NCBI GenBank assembly: GCA_041662605.1
Contig: JBAZSD010000010.1
Location: forward strand, 1 to 64,000
Direction: 5' to 3'
Source of the DNA: Desulfomonilaceae bacterium
GTDB taxonomy: Bacteria > Desulfobacterota > Desulfomonilia > Desulfomonilales > Desulfomonilaceae
Length of the DNA stretch: 64,000 nt
Under the pieces are notes generated by a model. The model did not search any database. It was not told the DNA's origin and saw nothing but the letters and a program-made list of their open reading frames with translations. The first letter of the stretch is position 1. Each line of letters starts with the position of its first letter. This document shows positions 8,647 through 17,299 of the stretch, piece by piece. The position numbers and the translations under genes were made by a program.

Positions 8647-10215
8647 ATGTCGTACAGCAAACCTAATCGGAGTTCCGCCACAAAAACCAAGACCAGGGTT
8701 GAGCCGGCCCCCAATTCAGGCATTTGCGTCACCTGTTTGGATGGCTGCCCGGGACCATGTGAGATAGGTCGATCAGCTATGAGGGGTAGAGAAGTGATTT
8801 ACCCTCAACCCTACGGTAAAATTACAGCGGGCGCGGACAAAGACTACCCTGTGGATTTTTCACATTTTAACATCCAGGGGACTTGCGTTGGCGCCTTTGG
8901 CGTGGCAGCGGATTCTGATGTCGCTACATTTCCCGCGGTGGATTGTTCAACGAGCCTTGGCGCAGAAAACGGAATCAAGATGGATTTCCCCGTATTCACC
9001 GGCGCTGTCGGATCTACCTACATAGCGCGGATGAACTGGGAAGAGATCGCCATAGGCGCGGCAATCTCAGGAATTATTGTGGTCGCCGGTGAAAATATAT
9101 GCGGGATGGACCGAGACGCTGAATTCAAAAATGGAAAGATCGTGAGATCCCCCGAGATGGAGAGGCGTATTAACGCATACAAGTCCTGGTATGAAGGCAA
9201 GGGCGGCGTAATTGTTCAGGCGAATGTCGAGGATACTAAGCTCGGTGTGCCTGAATACGTAATCGAGAAGCTCGGTGTTGAAATTTTTGAATTGAAGTGG
9301 GGACAGGGAGCGAAAGATATCGGCGGCGAAGTGAAACTTAGCACGATGGAGCGGGCCAAACAACTCAAGGAACGCGGCTACATTGTATTGCCCGACCCAA
9401 CCACATCCTCAGCCCAGCGTGCTTTTCAAACTGGCGCTATTTCAGAATTCGAGAGGCATTCCCGATTGGGGATGGTCACGGAAGAAGGTTTCTACGAAGA
9501 GGTCGAGCGTCTCCGAAACATCGGGGCTAAGTACGTGACCCTTAAGACAGGCGCTTACCGACCTGCGGACTTGGCAAGGGCGATCAAATTCGCTTCAAAG
9601 GCGAAAATAGATTTGCTTACAATTGATGGGGCAGGCGGTGGAACCGGGATGAGCCCATGGAGGATGATGAACGAATGGGGAGTCCCAACTGTTTACCTGG
9701 AATGCCTAACTTACGAAATGTGTCAGACCTTGAAAGCAAAAGGGGAGTACATACCGCCCATAGCCATAGCCGGCGGACTTTCTCTGGAAGATCATATTTT
9801 TAAGGCTTTGGCTCTTGGCGCTCCTTACGTTAAAGCAATATGCCTTGGCAGGGCCTTGATGACCGCGGCGATGGTCGGGAAAACCAACGGCAAATTGAAC
9901 GCAGAAAAAATGGAATCTGAAGGAAAAGAGCCGGAAGAAGGATATATCGGGTTGTTTGCTGTAGCCAGCCAGCTAAAGGAACGTTTCGGCGCTGATTTCA
10001 AGAGACTGCCGCCAGGAGCCATAGGGCTGTATTCTTATGTAGACAGGTTGAAACAGGGATTGCAGCAGTTGATGGCCGGGGCCAGAAAATTTTCATTATC
10101 GTATGTCCAAAGAGATGATCTGGTGTCTCTCACGAGAGAAGCCACCTCCATTTCAGGGATACCATACGTAATGGATTCAGACAGAGAGGAAATTTCCCGG
10201 ATACTGAACGGATAA
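8647..10215 (+). CDS. FMN-binding glutamate synthase family protein (stand-alone GltB-type TIM barrel)
   Basis: A 522-residue protein corresponding to the central FMN/[3Fe-4S] part of glutamate synthase without the amidotransferase domain. The C-terminal half has the family blocks LLTIDGAGGGTGMSPW, IPPIAIAGGLSLEDHI and APYVKAICLGRALM that bind FMN. The N-terminus carries a tight Cys cluster (C27, C30, C34, C38 in CVTCLDGCPGPC), which suggests an extra Fe-S or metal site. Proteins like this are common in archaea and anaerobic Desulfobacterota; their exact reaction is often unproven, and glutamate synthesis is not assured. TTGGAGGAG precedes the ATG. A terminator follows, so it appears to be a single-gene unit. 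Confidence 0.9.
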   Translation: MSYSKPNRSSATKTKTRVEPAPNSGICVTCLDGCPGPCEIGRSAMRGREVIYPQPYGKITAGADKDYPVDFSHFNIQGTCVGAFGVAADSDVATFPAVDCSTSLGAENGIKMDFPVFTGAVGSTYIARMNWEEIAIGAAISGIIVVAGENICGMDRDAEFKNGKIVRSPEMERRINAYKSWYEGKGGVIVQANVEDTKLGVPEYVIEKLGVEIFELKWGQGAKDIGGEVKLSTMERAKQLKERGYIVLPDPTTSSAQRAFQTGAISEFERHSRLGMVTEEGFYEEVERLRNIGAKYVTLKTGAYRPADLARAIKFASKAKIDLLTIDGAGGGTGMSPWRMMNEWGVPTVYLECLTYEMCQTLKAKGEYIPPIAIAGGLSLEDHIFKALALGAPYVKAICLGRALMTAAMVGKTNGKLNAEKMESEGKEPEEGYIGLFAVASQLKERFGADFKRLPPGAIGLYSYVDRLKQGLQQLMAGARKFSLSYVQRDDLVSLTREATSISGIPYVMDSDREEISRILNG

Positions 10216-10300
10216 GTTCCGTACCGTAACCAGGTACCAAAAGGTAAATATCATTAAAACTAACAAAATTTACTAAAAGTTCATTTGATATGACTGTCAG

Positions 10301-10340
10301 GACCCGCTGAGCTGATGAAAAGAGTTCGCGGGTCTTTTTT
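10301..10340 (+). terminator. Intrinsic terminator after the FMN-binding gene
   Basis: GACCCGC (10301-10307) pairs with GCGGGTC (10328-10334), followed directly by six T. It lies 85 bases after the stop codon. Confidence 0.75.
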
Positions 10341-10437
10341 ATTCTACTGTCAATTCATTCTCGCAATTGAATGACGGCCTCTATTTTGTTAACCTGTGTC
10401 CGCCGCAAAATTATCAGCCAAAGTCAGGAGTTGACCG

Positions 10438-11004
10438 ATGTTAAAGGATTATCCCAAGGCCATAGTCACCCAGGACGGTGATTCGGTTCTTTTGCGCCCT
10501 GCGACGCCGGCCGACGAAAACGCTCTCAACGAATTCTTCGGACAAATCCAGGACCAGGAGCAATGGTTCTTTAGGGAAAAATTAAATGATCCTAAAATAT
10601 TACACGAGTTTTTGCTAAACCTTAACTATAGGCGGGCTCTTCCTATCGTGGCGGTCCGGGAAAAAGACGGCAAGATCATCGCCAATCTTAGGCTTCATAT
10701 GTCAATGGCGCCGTGCCTCGGGCATGTGGCTCACCTCAGGGTGATGGTTCATCCTAATTTTCGCGCCTTGAAGATAGGAAGCTGGATGATTCTCGACTGC
10801 GTAAAAACAGCGATGGATCTTGGATTAGAGAAGCTTTTTGCGGAGTTTGTAGCGGGTGTTGAAGAGGCGGCCATTGGAGCCGCCTTGAAATTGGATTTTC
10901 GACATGAAGGGGTGCTTAAAGATTATATTAAAGACAAAAAAGGAGTGTACCGAGACCTGATAATAATGTCCAGGGATCTTCAGAGCAAGTGGAGCGATTT
11001 TTGA
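10438..11004 (+). CDS. GNAT family N-acetyltransferase, first of a pair
   Basis: A 188-residue GNAT-fold protein. The N-terminal VLLRPATPADENALNEFF strand-helix is the usual GNAT opening, and HLRVMVHPNFRALKIGSWMI is the acetyl-CoA loop, with RALKIG in place of the common RGxGxG. CAGGAG precedes the ATG. It overlaps the next gene by four bases and heads a row of four to five co-directional genes: AcuA-like GNAT, cNMP-CBS-DUF294, DnaQ-like, lipoprotein. By location a protein-lysine acetyltransferase acting on acetate metabolism is plausible, but the sequence alone shows only the fold. Confidence 0.85.
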   Translation: MLKDYPKAIVTQDGDSVLLRPATPADENALNEFFGQIQDQEQWFFREKLNDPKILHEFLLNLNYRRALPIVAVREKDGKIIANLRLHMSMAPCLGHVAHLRVMVHPNFRALKIGSWMILDCVKTAMDLGLEKLFAEFVAGVEEAAIGAALKLDFRHEGVLKDYIKDKKGVYRDLIIMSRDLQSKWSDF

Positions 11005-11663
11005 CGTCCTTAGCAGACATTGCCGCAAATCCGGATCTTTTCGGCCGCTGTGAAACTTTTGAGAGCGCTTACGGCGCAATTACCATGTGCGGACTTTGCC
11101 ACCCCGGCTTTTTTGAGAATATGATTCTGGAAGACGGGCTCGGACGATTCTCTCATTACTCATCAATTATTCAAAAGCTGGAATCCTTCGAAACTTTCCT
11201 GAAACAGAAGGACGGCAGGGTTACAGTCGCAATTGCGGATCCCAATCTTGTAATAGGTTACTGCGTCGGCTCCTATCCGGCCCACGATGACAGATGGGTA
11301 GTATTGGGCGACCTTATGTATGAACTGGCCGCGATCGAAGTGAGCCGAAACTTCCGAGGGCTTAAATTGGGGGAAAGGCTGCTCGGCATGACAATGGATG
11401 ACGATTTCTTCGAAGACAAGATATCATATATGTGTGGTTATTCCTGGCATTGGGATCTGGAAGGGAAAGGACTAAACGCCGCCCAGTACCGGTCCATGAT
11501 GAAGAAGCTGTACAGCCGGTTTGGTTTTCGGGAGGTTTATACGAATGAGCCAAACATCACCCTGAGGGCTGAAAACATCATGATGATCAGGGTGGGATCC
11601 CGTGTTACCGCCGAAGATCAGTTGAAATTTCGACATCTGCGCTTTGGAATAAAACCCAAATAG
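11001..11663 (+). CDS. AcuA-like GNAT acetyltransferase, second of a pair
   Basis: About 220 residues. The acetyl-CoA binding strand-loop-helix is AAIEVSRNFRGLKLGERLL (RGLKLG), followed by a long helical region and FGFREVYTNEP. The size and layout resemble AcuA of Bacillus, which acetylates and silences acetyl-CoA synthetase. GGAG six bases upstream favours a TTG start at 11001, overlapping the stop of the previous gene; an in-frame GTG at 10989 is an alternative. The next gene (cNMP-CBS-DUF294) starts eight bases after its stop, so translational coupling is likely. Assignment to AcuA is by overall resemblance, not by a decisive motif. Confidence 0.72.
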   Translation: MTSLADIAANPDLFGRCETFESAYGAITMCGLCHPGFFENMILEDGLGRFSHYSSIIQKLESFETFLKQKDGRVTVAIADPNLVIGYCVGSYPAHDDRWVVLGDLMYELAAIEVSRNFRGLKLGERLLGMTMDDDFFEDKISYMCGYSWHWDLEGKGLNAAQYRSMMKKLYSRFGFREVYTNEPNITLRAENIMMIRVGSRVTAEDQLKFRHLRFGIKPK

Positions 11664-11671
11664 GGGCCACC

Positions 11672-13600
11672 ATGTCAACACAAGACAGATACTTCGGAGC
11701 CGCAAAAGATGTGGTCTTCTCCTTTTTGCAGGGGACGCTCCCATTTAATGACCTACCCATATCTTCCCTTGAGGATCTTGCCCAGGCAGCCGTAGTCGCC
11801 TTTTATCCCAAGGGGACCTTGATTCTGGAACAGGATAAGACCGACGTATCGGACCTTTACCTGATTCAAAAGGGTGGGGTTCGTGTTTTTCTAAAAGGCG
11901 CAGACAGTTCTGAGACTCTTGTGGACTATCGAGGTGAGGGCGCTTCTTTTGGGGCCTTGTCCCTGATTCGTGATTCCAGGGCCAACCTGAACGTTCAGAC
12001 TGTAGAGGACACCTTTTGCTATCTTTTCCCCCGCCATGCGTTCCTGAACCTTATAAACCTGAATCCCGGGTTTGCTGCGCATTATCTGAAAAGCCTGTCC
12101 CAAAAACTTGTAGGGTCGGCTTATTCTGAACTACGATCGAGAAATCTGTCTGAACGCTCAGAAGAAAACATTTTTTTGTTCACATCCAAAATCGCGGACA
12201 TAATCAACAAAGAGCCCCAATCTGTTCTGGTCGGAGCCTCTATACAGAGCGCCGCCGCGCGGATGTCGGAACTTGGTATCGGGTCGCTGTTGGTAAAGGA
12301 TGAATCCGGCGATGTTAAAGGGATAATAACGGACAAAGACCTTACAGCCAAAGTAGTGGCCAAAAGACTGAGTTACGACGAGCCTGTCGAAAAGATAATG
12401 ACAGGCCCTATAAAGACTATCCCAGCCACTGCCCTATGTTTTGACGCTGTCCTGGAGATGCTGACCGGTGGCGTTCATCACCTTGCGGTAGAAACGGACA
12501 AAAAAATCACAGGGGTTATCACTGCCCACGATATCCTTGTGGCTCAGGGAAGTTCTCCTCTGTTCCTGATGCGGGAAATAGACTCGCAGAATTCTATTGA
12601 AGCTCTGTATTCTCTTTCCGGCAAGACGGTCTCGGTCATAAGAGGCCTGATTGAAGAGGGGGCAAAAGCCGATAACGTCGCCCGTGTAATCGCTGTTCTA
12701 AACGACAGGATAATCAACAGGCTGCTGACCCTCATGGTCGAAGAGTTAGGTCCGGCCCCGGTTCCTTTCTGCTGGATTGTTATGGGCAGCGAGGGCCGCA
12801 AAGAACAAACGTTCAAAACGGATCAGGATAACGCCATTATTTACGAGGATCCCGCGGAGGACTGGGAAACCATCAAGGAAACCAAGCTTTATTTCCGCAA
12901 ATTTGGGAACGAGGCTATCAAGCATCTAACCGCCTGCGGATACCCCCTTTGCAAGGGAGAGATGATGGCTTCATTCAGCAGATGGAGGAAAGCGTACTCT
13001 TTATGGGTGGGTTATTTTGATCAGTGGATGGCCACAACAGATCCTTTGGAGACCTTGAACGCAAAAATTTTCTTCGATTTCCGTCCTATATTCGGCGATT
13101 TGGAAATTGGGGATAAACTGAGGAGTCATATAACAAGGCGGGCTCAAAAAAGTGAAGCCTTTTTGAAGCATCTGGCAAATGATTGTTTGGTCATAGAGCC
13201 ACCTATTTCTTTTTTTCGGAACTTCATCGTCGAACGTGATGGCGAACATAAAAACAGGCTGGACCTAAAACTGAAGGGGCTTACGCCTGTAGTGGATTTT
13301 GTCCGAATGATGGCTTTGAAATACGGAAAGACCGAAACTAACACACTTGGCAGACTTTCCGAGCTTCAAAAGGATAACCTCATTAGTGATGATGTATGCT
13401 CTGATCTGGTGGAGGCGTACAATTTTGTGATGCATTTGCGTCTCGTAGGACAGCTTAGACTCATAGAAAAGGGCTCGGAGCCGCACAATTATATCAATCC
13501 CGCCGAACTTTCGGATCTTGAAAAAATTACCCTGAAAGAAGCGTTTGCCGTAATCAAGCGAACCCAGAATTACGCGGCAAGGATCAGGGCAGAGATGTAA
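11672..13600 (+). CDS. cNMP-binding / CBS-pair / DUF294 nucleotidyltransferase-like protein
   Basis: A 642-residue cytoplasmic regulator. Domains in order: cyclic-nucleotide-binding-like beta barrel (about 20-140), two CBS domains (about 180-295, with GIITDKDLTAKVV and GVITAHDILVAQG endings) that normally bind adenine nucleotides, then the DUF294 nucleotidyltransferase fold with the signature GSEGRKEQ at 372-379 and acidic pair D384/D386 in TDQDN, then a helical C-terminal domain. It resembles GlnD-type nucleotidyltransferases, so it may modify a protein partner in response to AMP/ATP or a cyclic nucleotide. In many proteobacteria this gene sits with a DnaQ-like exonuclease and an acetate permease, as it does here. 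The target is unknown. Confidence 0.92.
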   Translation: MSTQDRYFGAAKDVVFSFLQGTLPFNDLPISSLEDLAQAAVVAFYPKGTLILEQDKTDVSDLYLIQKGGVRVFLKGADSSETLVDYRGEGASFGALSLIRDSRANLNVQTVEDTFCYLFPRHAFLNLINLNPGFAAHYLKSLSQKLVGSAYSELRSRNLSERSEENIFLFTSKIADIINKEPQSVLVGASIQSAAARMSELGIGSLLVKDESGDVKGIITDKDLTAKVVAKRLSYDEPVEKIMTGPIKTIPATALCFDAVLEMLTGGVHHLAVETDKKITGVITAHDILVAQGSSPLFLMREIDSQNSIEALYSLSGKTVSVIRGLIEEGAKADNVARVIAVLNDRIINRLLTLMVEELGPAPVPFCWIVMGSEGRKEQTFKTDQDNAIIYEDPAEDWETIKETKLYFRKFGNEAIKHLTACGYPLCKGEMMASFSRWRKAYSLWVGYFDQWMATTDPLETLNAKIFFDFRPIFGDLEIGDKLRSHITRRAQKSEAFLKHLANDCLVIEPPISFFRNFIVERDGEHKNRLDLKLKGLTPVVDFVRMMALKYGKTETNTLGRLSELQKDNLISDDVCSDLVEAYNFVMHLRLVGQLRLIEKGSEPHNYINPAELSDLEKITLKEAFAVIKRTQNYAARIRAEM

Positions 13601-13622
13601 CCCCATATCGCAGAGTGATCAA

Positions 13623-14291
13623 TTGAAGGATTGTGACCGCCCGCTTGAAAAATCGAGGTTAATCGTATTCGACACCGAACTCACCGGGCTCAACCCGAGG
13701 AGAGACGAGATAGTCTCCATCGGCGCTATCATGGTAGAAAACCTTCGTATCATTCCGGATCAAAGCTTCTATTCCATTATCCGGCCGGAGGGAATTGGGA
13801 AGGCTTCCACAGCGACTTTCATCCACCGGATAACCCCGGAAAACCTCACTGACGCCCCACCCCTCAAGGATGTTCTGAACAAATTCCTGAAGTTCTGCGG
13901 GAATTCAATTTTGGTAGGACATCAACTTCAGATTGACAGACCATTTATTCTCAGGGCCTGTAAACAGGTGGCCGGATATCCTATGACAAACGCCTTTGTA
14001 GATACGATCCAATTAGCCAGACTCTGCCGAACGAAGCTCTTTCAGAGCGAGTCAAATATGCCACATAAAGATACGTCGTACAACCTGGGTTTTCTGGCGC
14101 GACGCCTCGGACTACCTTTGTTCCGTAGTCATGACGCCCTGGGGGACGCTCTACAGACTTCCTATCTTCTATTGAAACTACTTTGCCTCTTGAAAACTGA
14201 GGGTATTTCAACATGTAGAGAGCTGTGTGTGCTGGGCAGCCCGACGTGGTTCCAATCGTGCCGTTACAGATGGGGAATGAAAAGTGACTGA
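13623..14291 (+). CDS. DnaQ-like 3'-5' exonuclease (DEDDh)
   Basis: A 222-residue exonuclease of the DNA polymerase III epsilon fold. Exo I is VFDTELTG (D17, E19), Exo II is in LVGHQLQIDRPFI, and Exo III is HDALGDALQTS with the DEDDh histidine and last aspartate. The start is TTG 13623, the only start codon before the Exo I motif, 22 bases after the DUF294 gene. Stand-alone copies of this type recur next to cNMP-CBS-DUF294 genes, where they may act on a nucleotide or RNA signal and not on replication. That is inference from gene order. Confidence 0.88.
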   Translation: MKDCDRPLEKSRLIVFDTELTGLNPRRDEIVSIGAIMVENLRIIPDQSFYSIIRPEGIGKASTATFIHRITPENLTDAPPLKDVLNKFLKFCGNSILVGHQLQIDRPFILRACKQVAGYPMTNAFVDTIQLARLCRTKLFQSESNMPHKDTSYNLGFLARRLGLPLFRSHDALGDALQTSYLLLKLLCLLKTEGISTCRELCVLGSPTWFQSCRYRWGMKSD

Positions 14292-14437
14292 CTGTAATGT
14301 TTAGTGAACTCCCCTGGCCTCATGATTTCGTTATACCGAATTAATTAAGGCTTCTACTCAAAGAATTGTTGACTGTATAAGCCGTTGGGTTCCATAATGG
14401 CTCGCACACAAATTCAGTATCTTGAAGGGACCTCACG

Positions 14438-14647
14438 ATGAACCCACTCTTGAAGCTTTTACTTGTCGGTATTTGCGCAATCTCGCCGCTTCTTTTCGCG
14501 TGCCAGGATAAAAACGAATCTACCCCGCCGGCGACCAAGCCCGCGGTAGAACAAAAGGCCCCCAAAGCGAGCGCTCCTGAACAACTGCAAGGAATTGATA
14601 AAAAGGACCAGGAAGAGATCAATAAAATTCAGGATATGATCAAGTAG
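14438..14647 (+). CDS. Small putative lipoprotein
   Basis: A 69-residue protein with a lipoprotein signal peptide: MNPLLKLLLVGICAISP then lipobox LLFAC, so Cys22 would be lipidated. The mature part is short, Lys/Pro/Glu-rich and probably unstructured or helical (KKDQEEINKIQDMIK). GAAGGGA precedes the ATG. It lies 146 bases after the DnaQ-like gene and just before a terminator, so it may be the last gene of that unit. Function unknown. Confidence 0.7.
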   Translation: MNPLLKLLLVGICAISPLLFACQDKNESTPPATKPAVEQKAPKASAPEQLQGIDKKDQEEINKIQDMIK

Positions 14648-14725
14648 TTTCTCCGATTCAACAGCTTAACAGGATCGTCTCCCAAAGAGAGACGCATTTC
14701 TGTGACACCACACTTATCGCCACAA

Positions 14726-14755
14726 AAAAAGGCGCCTCAATTTAGGCGCCTTTTT
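14726..14755. terminator. Bidirectional intrinsic terminator
   Basis: A perfect 12-bp stem (AAAAAGGCGCCT 14726-14737 with AGGCGCCTTTTT 14744-14755) around CAATTT has T-runs on both strands. It separates the convergent lipoprotein and symporter genes. Confidence 0.92.
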
Positions 14756-14772
14756 CAATGAAATTAACTCTG

Positions 14773-16425
14773 TTACTTCTTGAAGTTTATCCAACAGCGG
14801 TCAACATAAGCCTTGTCCATCTTGGGGGACATGAGGCTTACAAGCACTGCGATAATGAGCGCCAAGGGCATGGCGATGACGTTTTGATCAACAAACTGCA
14901 TTTTCCATGGCCAGCTCATTGGAGGGAATGTAGACACAATGGTATCAACACCAAAAAGGGCTTTGGTCAGGCCGATAGCGACAGATTCCTTCTGGTGAAT
15001 GAACAGGGCGTATAAGGAACTGATCAAAAAACCGCCAACCATGCTACAGACCGCGCCTGTTCTGGTCATTCCTCTCCAGTAAAGCCCCAGGATCAAAACA
15101 GGCAGGAATGATGATGAACAGAGCCCGAAGAAAAATGCGGTGGCTATGGCGATGATGCTTCCAGGAAGGACGAGTCCCCACAGCAGGGTGAGCACGATGG
15201 TTAGGGCGACGCCGATACGAGTAACCATCATTGTGTCGCCTCTGCCGAGAAGATATTTTTCATAAAAGTCTCGACCGAATGATGTGCCACCAGCGTGATA
15301 CTGGGCGCTCAATGTTGACATTGCCGCGGCGAACATACCGAGGACGAACAGCGTGCTGAACCAGGACGGCCACATCTTTTCAATATACATTGGAATGATC
15401 TTGTCTATATTGCCGCCCGCCACTGCCACCGAAATCGCGGGGACAGCCTTGGTCACTCCATCCACGACTTTTTCAAGCACAGGGTGTTGCCAGAAAACCA
15501 CGTTGGTCAGGGCCCCAACTACAAAGGCCACACCAGTCATGCAAAGGATGAAGATACCGCCGAAACTGACAGCTTTTTTTAACTGCTGTTCAGACTTAAT
15601 GGTCATGAAACGAACGGATAGCTGGGGTTGCGCCAACACTCCAATTCCAACGCCAAGCACGATGGTGGTGTAAATCGTGAGCCAGATCGGGCTGAATGGA
15701 ACCGCCCCCTGAGTCCAGCCGATCATACCAGCTTTTTTCAGACTTTCCGGGTACTGGGACACAAGGTCGGTAAGGGCAGTGTGGGCAGGTATTATCCCTC
15801 CCAACATCCAGTAAGTCCCAACCAGGAATATCGCCATAACGACGAACATCAGTGTTCCCTGGAACGCGTCAGTGTACATGACGGCCTTAAGCCCGCCTGT
15901 CATCACGTACATTGCAATGATGAAAGAACACCCGATCAAAGCGGCGTTATAATTCACTCCCAAATATACTTCCAGGAGACGCGCAAGACCAATCAAGACA
16001 GCGCCCGCGTAAACAGGCAGGAAAAGAAAAATGATAAGCCCTGCAAATCCCTGCAAGAACGGTGAGCGATAACGTCGTCCAATCAGCTCGGGGAAGGTGT
16101 GAGCGTCAAGAGCCAGTCCCATACGACGCACCCTGGTGCCAAAAACAACGAACGCTATGAAAATTCCGACAAAAATATTTAGAAAAGTTAACCAGAGAAG
16201 TGAGAAACCGAAAAGGGCCGCCGCCCCTCCGAAACCGATGATTGCCGATGTGCTGATAAAAGTCGCGCCGTAGGACATGGCCATAACGAATGATCCCATG
16301 CCTCTACCGGCGAGCAAATAATCTTTCGCGACCTTGGTTTCCTTCCAGCCCCTATATCCGAGATAAAGAGTGATCAGCACGTAAATAATGGTCAACACTA
16401 TCTTCAACAAAAGTCCTTCAGCCAT
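14773..16425 (-). CDS. Sodium:solute symporter (SSS/SLC5 family), probable monocarboxylate/acetate transporter
   Basis: A 550-residue inner-membrane transporter with about 13 hydrophobic spans. The SSS core is clear: AKDYLLAGRGMGSFVMAMSYGATFISTSAIIGFGG near the N-terminus (described from residue 33), AHTFPELIGRRY, and GGLKAVMYTDAFQG. It should couple sodium entry to uptake of an organic anion. The substrate is not readable from sequence; the co-located AcuA-like GNAT and cNMP-CBS-DUF294/DnaQ genes point to acetate or a related short-chain acid. GGGAGGT precedes the ATG. A small membrane protein is encoded just upstream on the same strand, as is usual for this group. Confidence 0.9.
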   Translation of the reverse strand: MAEGLLLKIVLTIIYVLITLYLGYRGWKETKVAKDYLLAGRGMGSFVMAMSYGATFISTSAIIGFGGAAALFGFSLLWLTFLNIFVGIFIAFVVFGTRVRRMGLALDAHTFPELIGRRYRSPFLQGFAGLIIFLFLPVYAGAVLIGLARLLEVYLGVNYNAALIGCSFIIAMYVMTGGLKAVMYTDAFQGTLMFVVMAIFLVGTYWMLGGIIPAHTALTDLVSQYPESLKKAGMIGWTQGAVPFSPIWLTIYTTIVLGVGIGVLAQPQLSVRFMTIKSEQQLKKAVSFGGIFILCMTGVAFVVGALTNVVFWQHPVLEKVVDGVTKAVPAISVAVAGGNIDKIIPMYIEKMWPSWFSTLFVLGMFAAAMSTLSAQYHAGGTSFGRDFYEKYLLGRGDTMMVTRIGVALTIVLTLLWGLVLPGSIIAIATAFFFGLCSSSFLPVLILGLYWRGMTRTGAVCSMVGGFLISSLYALFIHQKESVAIGLTKALFGVDTIVSTFPPMSWPWKMQFVDQNVIAMPLALIIAVLVSLMSPKMDKAYVDRCWINFKK

Positions 16426-16479
16426 GATACCTCCCTATTTGTGCGCTCTTTGATTGCTCGAAAGATGTTTCTAACATCC

Positions 16480-16647
16480 TTAGTGAAGTTCCCTCTCTTC
16501 CTTCTCCCAATCGGTTGCGCCTCGGACATCATCCGGTCGGTCCTCGGTCTTCCAGAAGAAAAGACCGTAAACAAGACACCACAGCCCTGCTGCGATACAA
16601 AGCACGTAGACCAGGGCCATTTCAAAACTGCCCATGCCTAGCCACAT
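16480..16647 (-). CDS. Symporter small accessory protein
   Basis: A 55-residue protein with one strong transmembrane helix (ALVYVLCIAAGLWCLVYGLFFW) and a charged tail. MWLGMGSFEMAL at the start is typical of the small accessory proteins encoded beside SSS symporters. The start is fixed by TAGGAGGTG six bases before ATG 16647, although the frame is open further up. It lies 54 bases upstream of the symporter gene on the same strand and would be co-transcribed and probably bind the transporter. Confidence 0.8.
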   Translation of the reverse strand: MWLGMGSFEMALVYVLCIAAGLWCLVYGLFFWKTEDRPDDVRGATDWEKEERELH

Positions 16648-17299
16648 GATTACACCTCCTAAATAGAACATTTCCCAGCCCGTTATAAACCTTACGATTC
16701 TTTCGGGCGTAGTTCCTAACCAGACCAAGGAAACCCAGTGACCAAAAAGATTTGTAGCAATTAATACAAGTTTATAGGGCCTCTTTTCATTCGCTACACA
16801 TTGCGTATGTGAAACGAGGCGTCCGGTAGGTTAACAATTAACTAGATAAAATTGATATTGACCCGAACAAAATATTTGCAATCATGCGCTCGGCTAACTG
16901 ACTTTGAAATGATATCGTGAATCTGATTGAGTAACCATTATAATGAACAACCCTTCGTATCGCAATACTAAAAAACTAACCTTTTTGTCAAACAAACTCT
17001 TCATTCGAGACTAAATTTCATATTTGAAGCATTCCGAGTAAATATATAGGGAATTATGACTAGTTCTCTATTGTGAACTGCGCGCAAAGCCCATTTTTCT
17101 CATCTCAGGCATAAGATCTCGACAATTAATGATTTTTGTAGAACCTTGTGCTAGTATAGTTGTTCCCGATGAGCGCTCTTATGATTTTCGTATTTTATGG
17201 GGTAATGGACTGGATGACCACGGTTTCCCCAAGCAACACTCATCGAAACTAATCTCGAACAAATCGGCCATCCATATCACTGTAAGGAGCATTCCATCC
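16648..17299. other. Intergenic region between the symporter unit and the cupin-fusion gene
   Basis: About 650 AT-rich bases between divergent genes with no convincing gene. It must hold promoters for both sides. A hairpin (GCCTCTTTTCA 16779-16789 with TGAAACGAGGC 16810-16820, one mismatch) lies in the symporter leader. The 12-mer GATATTGACCCG (16854-16865) is identical to part of the metK promoter palindrome region (5962-5973, opposite strand). Confidence 0.5.
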
